From JAHFDS01 sp964593795 (GTDB lineage Bacteria > Myxococcota_A > Polyangia > JAHFDS01), in the NCBI GenBank assembly GCA_964593795.1, contig CAZQJC010000327.1, positions 45,920 through 109,919 on the forward strand: a stretch of 64,000 nt of DNA, read 5' to 3'. The notes under the pieces are model-generated. The model made no database searches. It was not told the DNA's origin and saw only the letters and a program-made list of their open reading frames with translations. Both the position numbers and the translations under genes were made by a program. Shown in pieces: positions 33,354 to 40,411 of this stretch; within the stretch, counting starts at the first letter, position 1; each line of letters opens with the position of its first letter.

Positions 33354-34703
33354 ATGGGTGACTTCACCAGACGCACGTTCCTCAAGTCGGTCGGCCTCGG
33401 CGCGGGTGCGTTCGTGCTCTCGAGCAAGCTCGTGCCGCGGCGCCTCTCGGCCGCCGACGCCGGCCGCAACTTCGTCTTCTGCTATTTCTCTGGCGGCTGG
33501 GACACGCTCCTGTGCCTCGACCCGCGCGACCCGGCCATGTTCCCCGACGATCGCGCGGACGAGACGCGCATCGAGCTCGGCTGGAGCAAGCTCCCCGCGG
33601 CGTTCCCTCGCACGACGCTGCAGCCGACCGGCTCGAACATCGCGTTCGGCCCGGCCGTCGGCCCCTTCGCGCAGCACTTCGACAAGGCCTGCGTCGTGCG
33701 TGGCATCTCGATGGACACCGTCACGCACGAGGTGGGCCGCCGCTACTTCATCACGGGCCTGACGCCGCGGGGCCTCTCTGCCGCGGGCTCGTCGATGCCG
33801 ACGCGCATCGTCGCCCAGCAGGGCGCCAGGGCCCCGGTGCCGAACCTCGTCGCGCGCGTCGAGAGCTACAACGACGGCCTGCCGCCGTTCTCGACGGGCC
33901 TGGCCATCAACAGCGTCACCGACCTGCAGCTCGCGCTCACCGACGGTGCGCAGGCGCCGAGGGACGCCGCGCGCCGGCGCCTCGACGAGTACCGCGCGGG
34001 CTACACCGCGTGCGACCCGGCGCTGCACGACCAGAAGGGGATGCTCTCGCTCATCCTCGAGACGCAGAAGGGGGCGCGCTCGCTCGTCACGGGCGGCTAC
34101 GACCAGCGCTTCCGCTTCACGAACGCGATGGACCCCGAGATGATGGCGCTCCGCGCGCGCTACGGCATCACGACGAACCTCACGGCGCCCGGCGCGCAGG
34201 CAGCGCTCGCGTTCCAGGCGCTCAAGTACGGCATCGCGCAGTCGGTCTCGATCGCGCTCGCCGAGGGCCTCGACACGCACGACTCGAGCTGGGAGGACGA
34301 CCACCCGAACACGCTGCTCGCGGCCTTCACGGCGCTCTCGCAGCTCGTGACGGACCTCGCCGCCGAACCGCACCCGATGGGCGGCTCGCTGCTCGAACGC
34401 ACGACCATCCTCTGCTTCTCCGAGTTCGGCCGCACCGCGCTCATCAACAGCCGCGGCGGCCGCGACCACTCGCTGTCGTCGAGCTGCCTGCTCGTCGGCG
34501 CGGGCGTCCCGCACAACAAGGTCATCGGCGCCTCGAGCGACCTCGGCATGAACCCGATGCCGGTCGACCCGACGAGCGGCGCCGCGCTGCAGTCCGGCGG
34601 CGTCACGATCTCGCCCACGCTGGTCCTCGCGTCGCTCATGAAGGGCGCCGGAATGGACACGACCTCGCTGCGCGTGGACGGCCTGCCCTGCCTCGTCGCC
34701 TGA
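33354..34703 (+). CDS. DUF1501 protein with Tat signal
   Basis: A 449-residue protein of the DUF1501 family, related to alkaline-phosphatase/sulfatase-fold enzymes. The Tat-type signal is RRTFLKSVGLGAGAFVLSS, so the folded protein is exported. Family motifs are VFCYFSGGWDTLLCLDPR at the start, LAEGLDTHDSSWEDDHPN in the middle, and ILCFSEFGRTALINSRGGRD followed by HSLSSSCLLVGAGV near the end; His and Asp residues there would bind metal. A ribosome-binding AGGAG precedes the ATG. It closes the heme-motif operon; the group probably acts on an extracellular substrate. Confidence 0.87.
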   Translation: MGDFTRRTFLKSVGLGAGAFVLSSKLVPRRLSAADAGRNFVFCYFSGGWDTLLCLDPRDPAMFPDDRADETRIELGWSKLPAAFPRTTLQPTGSNIAFGPAVGPFAQHFDKACVVRGISMDTVTHEVGRRYFITGLTPRGLSAAGSSMPTRIVAQQGARAPVPNLVARVESYNDGLPPFSTGLAINSVTDLQLALTDGAQAPRDAARRRLDEYRAGYTACDPALHDQKGMLSLILETQKGARSLVTGGYDQRFRFTNAMDPEMMALRARYGITTNLTAPGAQAALAFQALKYGIAQSVSIALAEGLDTHDSSWEDDHPNTLLAAFTALSQLVTDLAAEPHPMGGSLLERTTILCFSEFGRTALINSRGGRDHSLSSSCLLVGAGVPHNKVIGASSDLGMNPMPVDPTSGAALQSGGVTISPTLVLASLMKGAGMDTTSLRVDGLPCLVA

Positions 34704-34712
34704 GCCCCGGAC

Positions 34713-34851
34713 CAGACAACAAGGAATAGAACAACAAGCAACAGGCAACAGGGACCACGGAATGATCAGCGCCTGAAGTGGCGTCGAGCGCCTCCGTCAT
34801 TCGGTGTTCCCGTGTTGCTCTGTTGTTCTATTGCTCTGTTCCTTGTTTCTC
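34713..34851. repeat. Imperfect long inverted repeat rich in AACAA/TTGTT
   Basis: Arms at about 34713-34765 and 34797-34851 are near reverse complements with small indels (ATAGAACAACA against TGTTGTTCTAT, GGAATGA against TCATTCG), with a GC-rich centre. Its base composition differs sharply from the genes around it. It could serve as the terminator of the DUF1501 operon or be a small non-coding element. The rest of the 204-base gap holds the next promoter. Confidence 0.6.
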
Positions 34852-34895
34852 CGGCCCCGCGTGATCCGCGTCCTTCTGTGAGCCACCGTTTGCGG

Positions 34896-34901
34896 TAGGA
34901 T
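34896..34901 (+). promoter_or_regulatory. -10-like element TAGGAT, leaderless spacing
   Basis: TAGGAT is followed by six bases (CCATTC) and a GTG start at 34908. Confidence 0.52.
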
Positions 34902-34907
34902 CCATTC

Positions 34908-35795
34908 GTGCGAGCGATTGCGTCCGCGGTGCTCGGCTCGTTCCTCCTGACCGCGACCCCGGCTGCAGCCGAGCTGCACCACCAGGGGCCGCGCGTCTTC
35001 ATCCAGCTCCAGACGGGCCGCGTCGAAGGCGAGCTCGTCGACACGCTGCCCGACGGCTACCTCGTGCGCATCGCGAGCGGCCGCTCCATCAAGATCCCGT
35101 TCGCCGAGGTGGTCTCGATCCAGCGCGGCGCCGAGCGCACGAGCGTGCCCGTCGTGCCCGCCGGTCCCAAGGGGACGTGGACCCTCGAGGATCGCGGCGC
35201 CTTCGTCTCGTCGACCGAGCACTCGAGCGGCGTGGGCCTCGGGATCGGCCTCGGCACCTCGATCGGCGCGGGCAGCTCGGTGGGTGGCTCCGTGGGCACG
35301 ACCGTCGGCGGCGGCTCGACGACGACGACCGTGCAGAAGCGCTGGCTCATCGTCCGCGAGGACGGCGTCCGCGACGTCCCGGCGCGCGAGCTCATCGAGA
35401 AGAGCGGCGCCGAGGATCTGCAGAAGTCCCTCAAGGACGCGCGCGACGAGGTGCGCGGAGAGCGCGCCCTGGCGCACGTCGGCTATGGCCTGCTCGAGGC
35501 CGCGGGCATCGCCGCCGCCGTGGTCGGCGCCGTCTACCTCAAGAAGGGCAGCGACATCAACCCGATGGGCAACCCCGACCGGGAGTCCGAGCAGATCCAG
35601 AAGTACGTCATCGGGTCATTCCTGACCATCGTGGGCGTCTCGATCACGATCGACACCCCCTTCCGCTGGTACGCCCGCGGCAAGGAGCTCAACACCAAGC
35701 TCGACGACGTCGACCGCACGCCCTACGTCGAGGCCTTCATGAAGCCCGAGCGCGCGCGCACCGAAGTGGACAAGCACAACCGCGCGCTGCGATAG
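34908..35795 (+). CDS. Envelope protein with signal peptide, function unknown
   Basis: A 295-residue protein. The signal is IASAVLGSFLLTATPAAA. The mature start (GPRVFIQLQTGRVEGELVDT, then LPDGYLVRIASGRSIKIPF) looks like a small beta-barrel of the SH3/Sm type. A Gly/Ser/Thr-rich stretch follows (GVGLGIGLGTSIGAGSSVGG). Two hydrophobic segments near 190-205 (AAGIAAAVVGAVYL) and 225-240 (IGSFLTIVGVSITI) suggest membrane insertion. No family was recognised. The GTG start is set by TAGGAT six bases upstream. It is a single gene followed by repeat R2 on the opposite strand. Confidence 0.62.
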   Translation: MRAIASAVLGSFLLTATPAAAELHHQGPRVFIQLQTGRVEGELVDTLPDGYLVRIASGRSIKIPFAEVVSIQRGAERTSVPVVPAGPKGTWTLEDRGAFVSSTEHSSGVGLGIGLGTSIGAGSSVGGSVGTTVGGGSTTTTVQKRWLIVREDGVRDVPARELIEKSGAEDLQKSLKDARDEVRGERALAHVGYGLLEAAGIAAAVVGAVYLKKGSDINPMGNPDRESEQIQKYVIGSFLTIVGVSITIDTPFRWYARGKELNTKLDDVDRTPYVEAFMKPERARTEVDKHNRALR

Positions 35796-35959
35796 CCGCT
35801 CGCCGCAGCAGCCTCGCAGCACGGCGGGCTCGGACACGAGCGAGGGGTCAGGCCACGTTTCCAAGTTTCGTGCGCCGATGACGTTCAAAGCGCACGCGTG
35901 CTCACCAGCTCGAGGCCAGCGAAGCGCAGCCCTTCGAGGCCGGCGAAGCGCAGCTCTTC

Positions 35960-36166
35960 GAGGCGAGCGCAGCGAGCCGCAAGGGCGTAGCGAGCACCGC
36001 GAGCGAAGACGCAGGGAGGGGGGCCCGGTCGGGCTTTGCCCGACTGGGGGAAGGGCAGCGTGCCCGCTGCGCAGACCTCCAGGCAAGGGGCCTGCGACGG
36101 CACCCAAGTGTGCACGGCACGGAGCTGTAGGGGGTCGGCGGTGGCCGCCTTCCGAGGCGGCCACAC
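35960..36166 (-). repeat. Structured repeat R2, copy 1 (3' of lexA)
   Basis: Begins six bases after the lexA stop and is oriented with lexA. It opens with a perfect 10-base-pair hairpin (36141-36164, GTGGCCGCCT arm). A second, 25-base hairpin with AAA loop lies at 36024-36048. It ends in the shared tract CCCTTGCGGCTCGCTGCGCT. The adjoining 35930-35960 holds a short tandem duplication (CGAAGCGCAGCYCTTCGAGG). Together these fill the 376-base gap 35796-36171, where no gene was found. Confidence 0.75.
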
Positions 36167-36171
36167 GCAAA

Positions 36172-36960
36172 CTAGATCTGCCGGTAGACCCCGATGACCA
36201 CGCCGATGATGTTCACGCTGCGGAAGTCCTTCTTCCGCACGATGATCGGCTGCATGGTGTGGTTCGCGGGCTGGAAGCGGATGGTGTCGCCCTCGGGGTA
36301 GTAGCGCTTGCAGGTGGCCTCCTCGTCGATCATCACGACGACGATCTCGCCCTTCTGCGGCTCGAGGGACTTCTTCACGAAGATGAAGTCGCCGTCGAAG
36401 ATGCCGTCCTCGATCATCGACTCGCCCTTGACCCGCAGCGCAAACAACGCCCCCGCTGCAGGCTCGGCGCCCGCGCTCGCGCGCCCCGGAGCGCCCCTGA
36501 AGTGCTTGCCGAGGAAGAACCGGTCGACGTGCACCGTGTCCTCGACGTTCTCGACCGCCAGCGTCGGCGAGCCGGCGGCCACACGGCCGACGAGGGGGAT
36601 CGCCACCATCTCGCCGGTCAGGGGCAGATCGAGCGACGTCGTCCGTCCGGCAGAGGTCGGCACCGGCTCTCCGTCGGGTGAGATGCACCGCAGGGCGCGT
36701 GACTTGAGGTCCTCCCGCTGCAGGTACCCCTTCTTCTCCAGGGCCTTGAGGTGATCGTTGACCCCGTTGGTCGACCGGATCCCGAGCTTTTGCCCGATCT
36801 CCCGCAACGTTGGCGGGTAGCCCCGCTCCTCGATGGAGCGCGCGATGAACGACAGCACCTCCCGCTGTCGGTCGGTCAAAGGAACGCTCCCCCCACCCCG
36901 TCCGGTCGCCCCACAGTCCTCGGCGCCAGGCTCCATCTCGTCGTTGCTCGGATGCGTCAC
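36172..36960 (-). CDS. lexA: LexA repressor
   Basis: A 262-residue SOS repressor, longer than E. coli LexA by a Ser/Gly N-terminal extension of about 30 residues and an insert near 155-175. The winged-helix domain starts PLTDRQREVLSFIARSIEER and continues GYPPTLREIGQKLGIRSTNG. The cleavage site Ala-Gly is in RVAAGSPTLA. The catalytic Ser is in RVKGESMIEDGI, and the catalytic Lys is in the segment IFVKKSLEPQKGEIVVVMID or EEATCKRYY (family pattern places it in ATxKR). It represses DNA-damage genes until RecA-stimulated self-cleavage. GTG 36960 has GGAGG five bases upstream and the operator overlaps the promoter. Confidence 0.95.
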   Translation of the reverse strand: MTHPSNDEMEPGAEDCGATGRGGGSVPLTDRQREVLSFIARSIEERGYPPTLREIGQKLGIRSTNGVNDHLKALEKKGYLQREDLKSRALRCISPDGEPVPTSAGRTTSLDLPLTGEMVAIPLVGRVAAGSPTLAVENVEDTVHVDRFFLGKHFRGAPGRASAGAEPAAGALFALRVKGESMIEDGIFDGDFIFVKKSLEPQKGEIVVVMIDEEATCKRYYPEGDTIRFQPANHTMQPIIVRKKDFRSVNIIGVVIGVYRQI

Positions 36961-36968
36961 GGACACCT

Positions 36969-36994
36969 CCTGAACATACTCATAGGTACTGAAC
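36969..36994 (-). promoter_or_regulatory. LexA operator region (two GTTCAG half-sites)
   Basis: On the minus strand 36985-36969 reads CTATGAGTATGTTCAGG. This matches the Myxococcus xanthus LexA consensus (CTRHAMRYBYGTTCAGS) at 15 of 17 positions. A second GTTCAG lies 19 bases upstream (36989-36994). The site overlaps the probable -10 and transcription start, so LexA would repress its own gene. Confidence 0.72.
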
Positions 36995-37010
36995 GGGAGT
37001 GCGGTGTCAA
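36982..37010 (-). promoter_or_regulatory. lexA promoter
   Basis: A perfect -35 TTGACA (37005-37010) is followed by a 17-base spacer and a weak -10 ACCTAT (36982-36987). The AT tract CTTTTTTT lies just upstream. The leader would be about 15 bases and contains the GGAGG of lexA. Confidence 0.6.
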
Positions 37011-37084
37011 CTTTTTTTCCTGCCGCGATCCCGGTCCACGGACGCAGATCCGCGCCGTTCCTGGAGATCTGGCCGGGCTCGGTC

Positions 37085-37090
37085 CACAAT
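37085..37090 (+). promoter_or_regulatory. -10-like element CACAAT, leaderless spacing
   Basis: CACAAT is followed by six bases (CCCCGG) and the ATG at 37097, divergent from lexA. Confidence 0.5.
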
Positions 37091-37096
37091 CCCCGG

Positions 37097-37573
37097 ATGC
37101 GAGTCCTCTCCAGCCGGTCCCACGTCTGGGCCCTCGCGGGCCTCCTCTTCGGCGCGCTCGTGCTCGCGCTTCCCCGCGCGGCCGAGGCGGTCCCCAAGGG
37201 TCAGATCGTCCTGCTCAAGGGCGAGCTCGGTCCCATCGCCTCCGACGCGGATCTGCAAAAGCAGATGAAGAAGCTCAAGGTCAGCCAGCCCTCGCGCGAG
37301 GGCGACGGCTGGGACATGCAGTTCATCGCGTTCCTCAAGCAGCCCGCGTGGGGCGACACCGTGACGCTGGTCGTCTACGCCGGCAAGGACGCGAAGGAGT
37401 ACGTCAACGTCTACGACATCTCGACCAAGAAGGGCACGACCACCGTGCAGGCCAAGGTGCGGATGTTCGACTCGGACGGCCTAAAGTCCGGCAAGCCGTA
37501 CACGTTCCGCATCGCGCGCAAGGACGGCGGCAAGGAGGTCGTCTACGCGCAGGGCGTGGTGACGCTGCCGTGA
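37097..37573 (+). CDS. Small exported protein, function unknown
   Basis: A 158-residue protein with signal peptide LAGLLFGALVLALPRAAEA and a mature part of about 130 residues. It is strand-rich (WGDTVTLVVYAGKDAKEYVN, TVQAKVRMFDSDGLKSGKPY, TFRIARKDGGKEVVYAQGVV) and probably forms one Ig- or jelly-roll-like domain. No cysteine in the mature chain. The start follows CACAAT by six bases. The HEAT-repeat gene overlaps its stop (GTGA). It diverges from lexA but lies outside the LexA operator, so SOS control is not suggested. Confidence 0.68.
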   Translation: MRVLSSRSHVWALAGLLFGALVLALPRAAEAVPKGQIVLLKGELGPIASDADLQKQMKKLKVSQPSREGDGWDMQFIAFLKQPAWGDTVTLVVYAGKDAKEYVNVYDISTKKGTTTVQAKVRMFDSDGLKSGKPYTFRIARKDGGKEVVYAQGVVTLP

Positions 37574-38568
37574 TCGCGCTCGGGCTCGCGCTCGTGCTCC
37601 ACGTGGGAGCGCCACACGCGGCGCAGAGCGCCGCGCCGCGGCCGGGGCGCGTGATCCCGCAGGTGTCGGCGCTGGCCGCCGCGAGGAAACGCGGCGACGC
37701 CATCGAGCTCGAGCGCATCGCCCGCCTCGTCGGCCCGGCGGGCCTCGCGAGCGCGATGACCAACGAGGACAAGCGTGTCCGCTCGGCGGCGGTCGCGGCC
37801 GCACCCCGCATCGAGGACGCCTGGACGCTGCTCGAGCCGCTCTCGCGCGTCGTGGCCGACGAGCCCGACGAGGTCCTCGCGCGCGAGGCAGCAGACGCGG
37901 CGTCCGTCATCGCAGATGGCCTCTCGCCGCTGGCCGGCGACGAGATCCCGCACGACGCGATCCGCCGCAGCGCGCAGACGCTCGCGCACGCCGCCGCCTC
38001 CCGGCCCCGCGACGCCGAGCTCCGCATCGCCGCCCTCGGCGCCGTGGCGTCCCTCGGCACGCGCGTCCCCGCGGAGTCGCTCGCGGGACTGCCGGCGCTG
38101 CTGGTCGACGGAGATCCGCGCGTTCGCCGCGCCGCGGTCGAGGCGATGGGCGCGGGCCTGACGCTGCGTGGCGCGGAGCGCATCCGGGCCCTGCTGGAGA
38201 AGGAGCAGGCGAGCGAGGTCACCGCGCCCGCCGCCGCCGCCGTCTGCAGGCTGGCCGAGACCGTCCCCGAGGCTCGCGCGCTCGCACCGATGATGGCCGA
38301 CCGCGCCCGGCGCATCGCCCGGGACGGCGCGACGCCCGCCGAGGACGTGCTCGAGCTGCTCGGGTGCCTGGGCCTCTCGGGCACCCTCGCCGACCGGCAG
38401 GTGCTCGGCGAGCTCGCGCGCACGCACGCGGACGTGCAGGTGCGCGGCGAGGCGGCGCGGCAGCTCGCCCGCCCGCCGGTGCCCGCCGTGCCCGGCGCTG
38501 CCCCCGCCGCCAAGCCCGCTGCGCCCCCGAGCAAGCGCGGCCCCGAGACCCAGCTCCCGCGCCGCTGA
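37570..38568 (+). CDS. HEAT-repeat protein
   Basis: A 332-residue helical-repeat protein. A short hydrophobic start (IALGLALVLHVGAPHAAQSA) may be a signal peptide. Repeats of about 35-40 residues carry the HEAT pattern, for example DKRVRSAAVAAAPRIEDAW, LVDGDPRVRRAAVEAMGAG and THADVQVRGEAARQLARP. The C-terminal 35 residues are Pro/Ala-rich. HEAT repeats bind other proteins, so it is probably an adaptor. It is coupled to the upstream exported protein by GTGA and lies one base before murJ, linking the pair to murein export. Confidence 0.74.
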   Translation: MIALGLALVLHVGAPHAAQSAAPRPGRVIPQVSALAAARKRGDAIELERIARLVGPAGLASAMTNEDKRVRSAAVAAAPRIEDAWTLLEPLSRVVADEPDEVLAREAADAASVIADGLSPLAGDEIPHDAIRRSAQTLAHAAASRPRDAELRIAALGAVASLGTRVPAESLAGLPALLVDGDPRVRRAAVEAMGAGLTLRGAERIRALLEKEQASEVTAPAAAAVCRLAETVPEARALAPMMADRARRIARDGATPAEDVLELLGCLGLSGTLADRQVLGELARTHADVQVRGEAARQLARPPVPAVPGAAPAAKPAAPPSKRGPETQLPRR

Positions 38569-38569
38569 C

Positions 38570-40174
38570 GTGACCGACCAGCCGAAGCCCCAGGGGCGCG
38601 GGAAGCTCGCGCGCAGCGCGGGGCTCATCGGCGCGCTCACGATGATCTCGCGCGTCTCGGGCCTCGTGCGTGAACAGCTCGTGACCGCGCTCCTCGGCGC
38701 CACCTTCTGGGGCGACGCCTATCAGGTCGCGTACCGCATCCCCAACCTCCTGCGCGACCTCTTCGGCGAGGGCGCGCTCTCGAGCGCGTTCGTACCCGTC
38801 TTCGCGCGGGCGCTCGCGCAGGAGGGCCGCCCGCGGGCGCACGAGGTGGCCTTCCGGACCCTCGGCAACCTGCTCGTCGTCGTGGGCGTCGTCGTCGGTC
38901 TCGGCCTCGTCTTCGCGCCCGAGGTCGTCGGCATCCTGGGCCAGGGCTTCTCGCCCGAGAAGGCGCTCGCCACCACGGGCCTGACGCGCATCATGATGCC
39001 GTTCCTCCTCGTCGTGTCCGTGGGCGCGCTCGCGATGGGCATGCTCAACGCCGAGGCCCTCTACGGCGCGCCCGCGTCGGCCTCCACGATCTTCAACGTG
39101 ATCGCGATCGCCATCGGCGCCGCGCTCTACGTGCTGCACGTCGAGAACGGGCCGGCCGCCACGGGCTGGGCCATCGGGGTGCTCCTCGGGGGCCTCGGCG
39201 GCATCGCCATCCAGCTCCCTCCGTTATGGCGGACAGGGTTCCGCCCTCGCGTGAAGCTCGATCTCGGCCTGCGCGATCCGCACGTGCGGCAGATCGCGCT
39301 CCTCATGGTGCCGGCGGTGCTCGGCGTCGCCGCCACCAACGTCAACGTCGCCGTGTCGTCGAGCTTCGCTTCGCACGTGGAGGGCGCGCAGGTCTGGCTC
39401 AACTCGGCGTTCCGGCTGCTACACCTGCCGATCGGCGTGTTCGGCGTCGCGATCGGCACCATCTCGGCCACCAACCTCGCCCGGCGCGTGGCGGAGGGCG
39501 ACCACGACGGGCTGCGGCGGGAGCTCGCCGACGGCGTGCGCCTCCTCTCGGTGTTCACGCTGCCGGCGACCGCGGGCCTCGTGGCCATCGCCGAGCCCAC
39601 GATCCGTCTCATCTACGAGCACGGGAAGTTCACCGCGCCGTCCACCGTCGCGACCGCCGACGCCTTGTCCTGCTACGCCGTGGGCCTGTGGGCGTACTCG
39701 ACCATCAAGGTGTTCGCCCCCGCGTTCTACGCCCTCGGCGAGACGCGCGTGCCCATGCTCGCCAGCCTCGGCTCGATGGCCGCGAACGTCACGGCCTGCA
39801 TCCTGCTCCACCCCCACCTCGGGCACCGCGGCCTCGCCCTCGCCGCCTCGCTCGCCGCCATCACGAACGTCGCCGTGCTCGCGATCGTGTTCCGCCGCCG
39901 GCACGGCGGGCTCGGCGGACACGGCGTCGGCTCGACCTTCGCGCGGGCGGCGCTGGCCGCCACGATCATGGGCCTCGCGGTGTGGTTCCTCCAGGACGTG
40001 CTCGTCCGCGCGCTGGGCACCGCGCACACCTGGCAGCGCCTCGTCCCGGTCGCCGTCCCCGTCGCGGTGGGCGGCGCCCTCTACGTGGCGCTCCTCCGCC
40101 TCCTGCGCGTCGAGGAGGCCACCGCGGTGCTCGGCCTCGTCAGGCGGCTCGCGCGCAAGGTCCGTCGCCGGTAG
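38570..40174 (+). CDS. murJ: Lipid II flippase MurJ
   Basis: A 534-residue membrane protein with about 14 helices, matching MurJ/MviN, which flips lipid II across the inner membrane for peptidoglycan synthesis. The N-terminal signature is SRVSGLVREQLVTALLGATF and YRIPNLLRDLFGEGALSSAF, then VPVFARALAQEG. Helix 7-8 region contains NVNVAVSSSFASHVEGAQVW. The loop VRLLSVFTLPATAGLVAIAE and IRLIYEHGKF are also typical. The GTG start is one base after the HEAT-repeat gene. It is the last gene before the sulfate-operon control region. Confidence 0.93.
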   Translation: MTDQPKPQGRGKLARSAGLIGALTMISRVSGLVREQLVTALLGATFWGDAYQVAYRIPNLLRDLFGEGALSSAFVPVFARALAQEGRPRAHEVAFRTLGNLLVVVGVVVGLGLVFAPEVVGILGQGFSPEKALATTGLTRIMMPFLLVVSVGALAMGMLNAEALYGAPASASTIFNVIAIAIGAALYVLHVENGPAATGWAIGVLLGGLGGIAIQLPPLWRTGFRPRVKLDLGLRDPHVRQIALLMVPAVLGVAATNVNVAVSSSFASHVEGAQVWLNSAFRLLHLPIGVFGVAIGTISATNLARRVAEGDHDGLRRELADGVRLLSVFTLPATAGLVAIAEPTIRLIYEHGKFTAPSTVATADALSCYAVGLWAYSTIKVFAPAFYALGETRVPMLASLGSMAANVTACILLHPHLGHRGLALAASLAAITNVAVLAIVFRRRHGGLGGHGVGSTFARAALAATIMGLAVWFLQDVLVRALGTAHTWQRLVPVAVPVAVGGALYVALLRLLRVEEATAVLGLVRRLARKVRRR

Positions 40175-40201
40175 CCCGGGCCTCGAGGTTTCTGCGATGA
40201 C

Positions 40202-40252
40202 GGACACGCCTCCGTGATCCTTTTCGATTGACCGCGGACATGCCTCCGTTAT
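40202..40252 (+). promoter_or_regulatory. Direct-repeat operator candidate upstream of the sulfate operon
   Basis: Two 17-base copies, GGACACGCCTCCGTGAT (40202-40218) and GGACATGCCTCCGTTAT (40236-40252), match at 15 positions and are 34 bases apart, close to three helical turns. The first also contains the dyad CACG-CCTC-CGTG. The second fills the spacer and touches the -10, so a bound protein would block or activate the promoter. Confidence 0.6.
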
Positions 40253-40255
40253 ATT
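40228..40255 (+). promoter_or_regulatory. Promoter of the sulfate operon
   Basis: -35 TTGACC (40228-40233), 16-base spacer, -10 TATATT (40250-40255). This is the clearest sigma-70-type promoter in the window, in a locally AT-rich stretch. Transcription should start at about 40262-40264. Confidence 0.7.
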
Positions 40256-40263
40256 GGATACGC

Positions 40264-40320
40264 ATGGTCGATGGACGCCGCTCTCGCTGTCGTCACCCGC
40301 TGGGTCCCCCACGGGCGTAG
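40264..40320 (+). CDS. Leader peptide of the sulfate operon (18 residues)
   Basis: ATG eight bases after the -10 opens an 18-residue frame, MVDGRRSRCRHPLGPPRA, ending in TAG at 40318-40320. There is no room for a ribosome-binding site, so it would be translated from the 5' end of the transcript. The single Cys codon (TGT) is codon 9. The stop codon lies in the stem of a hairpin, and codons 13-15 (GGGTCC at 40302-40307) can pair with the upstream arm of the terminator. The design resembles amino-acid attenuators and the Cys-rich leaderless leader ORFs known from mycobacterial sulfur operons. Confidence 0.55.
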   Translation: MVDGRRSRCRHPLGPPRA

Positions 40321-40380
40321 TCTCCACGGAGACGCCCGCCGAGGAGGGCCCGCCGGCGCACGACGTCGGGGGCCCTTTTT
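40302..40380 (+). terminator. Terminator/antiterminator of the sulfate operon leader
   Basis: Three competing elements are visible. Hairpin 1 (40313-40337) pairs GGGC with GCCC and GTCTC with GAGAC, loop CACG. The terminator (40346-40375) pairs GGGCCC with GGGCCC and, inside, CCGGCG with CGTCGG, followed by TTTTT at 40376-40380. An alternative pairing of GGGTCC (40302-40307) with GGGCCC (40346-40351), one wobble, would prevent the terminator. The binding-protein ATG follows 31 bases after the T run. Confidence 0.68.
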
Positions 40381-40411
40381 CATTTCCTGCTCTGAGGCCA
40401 GAGGTCACGCC

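Noticed and set aside
40264..40411. Known riboswitch class in the sulfate leader
   Set aside because: I could not match the conserved cores of SAM or other known riboswitches; a peptide attenuator fits better.
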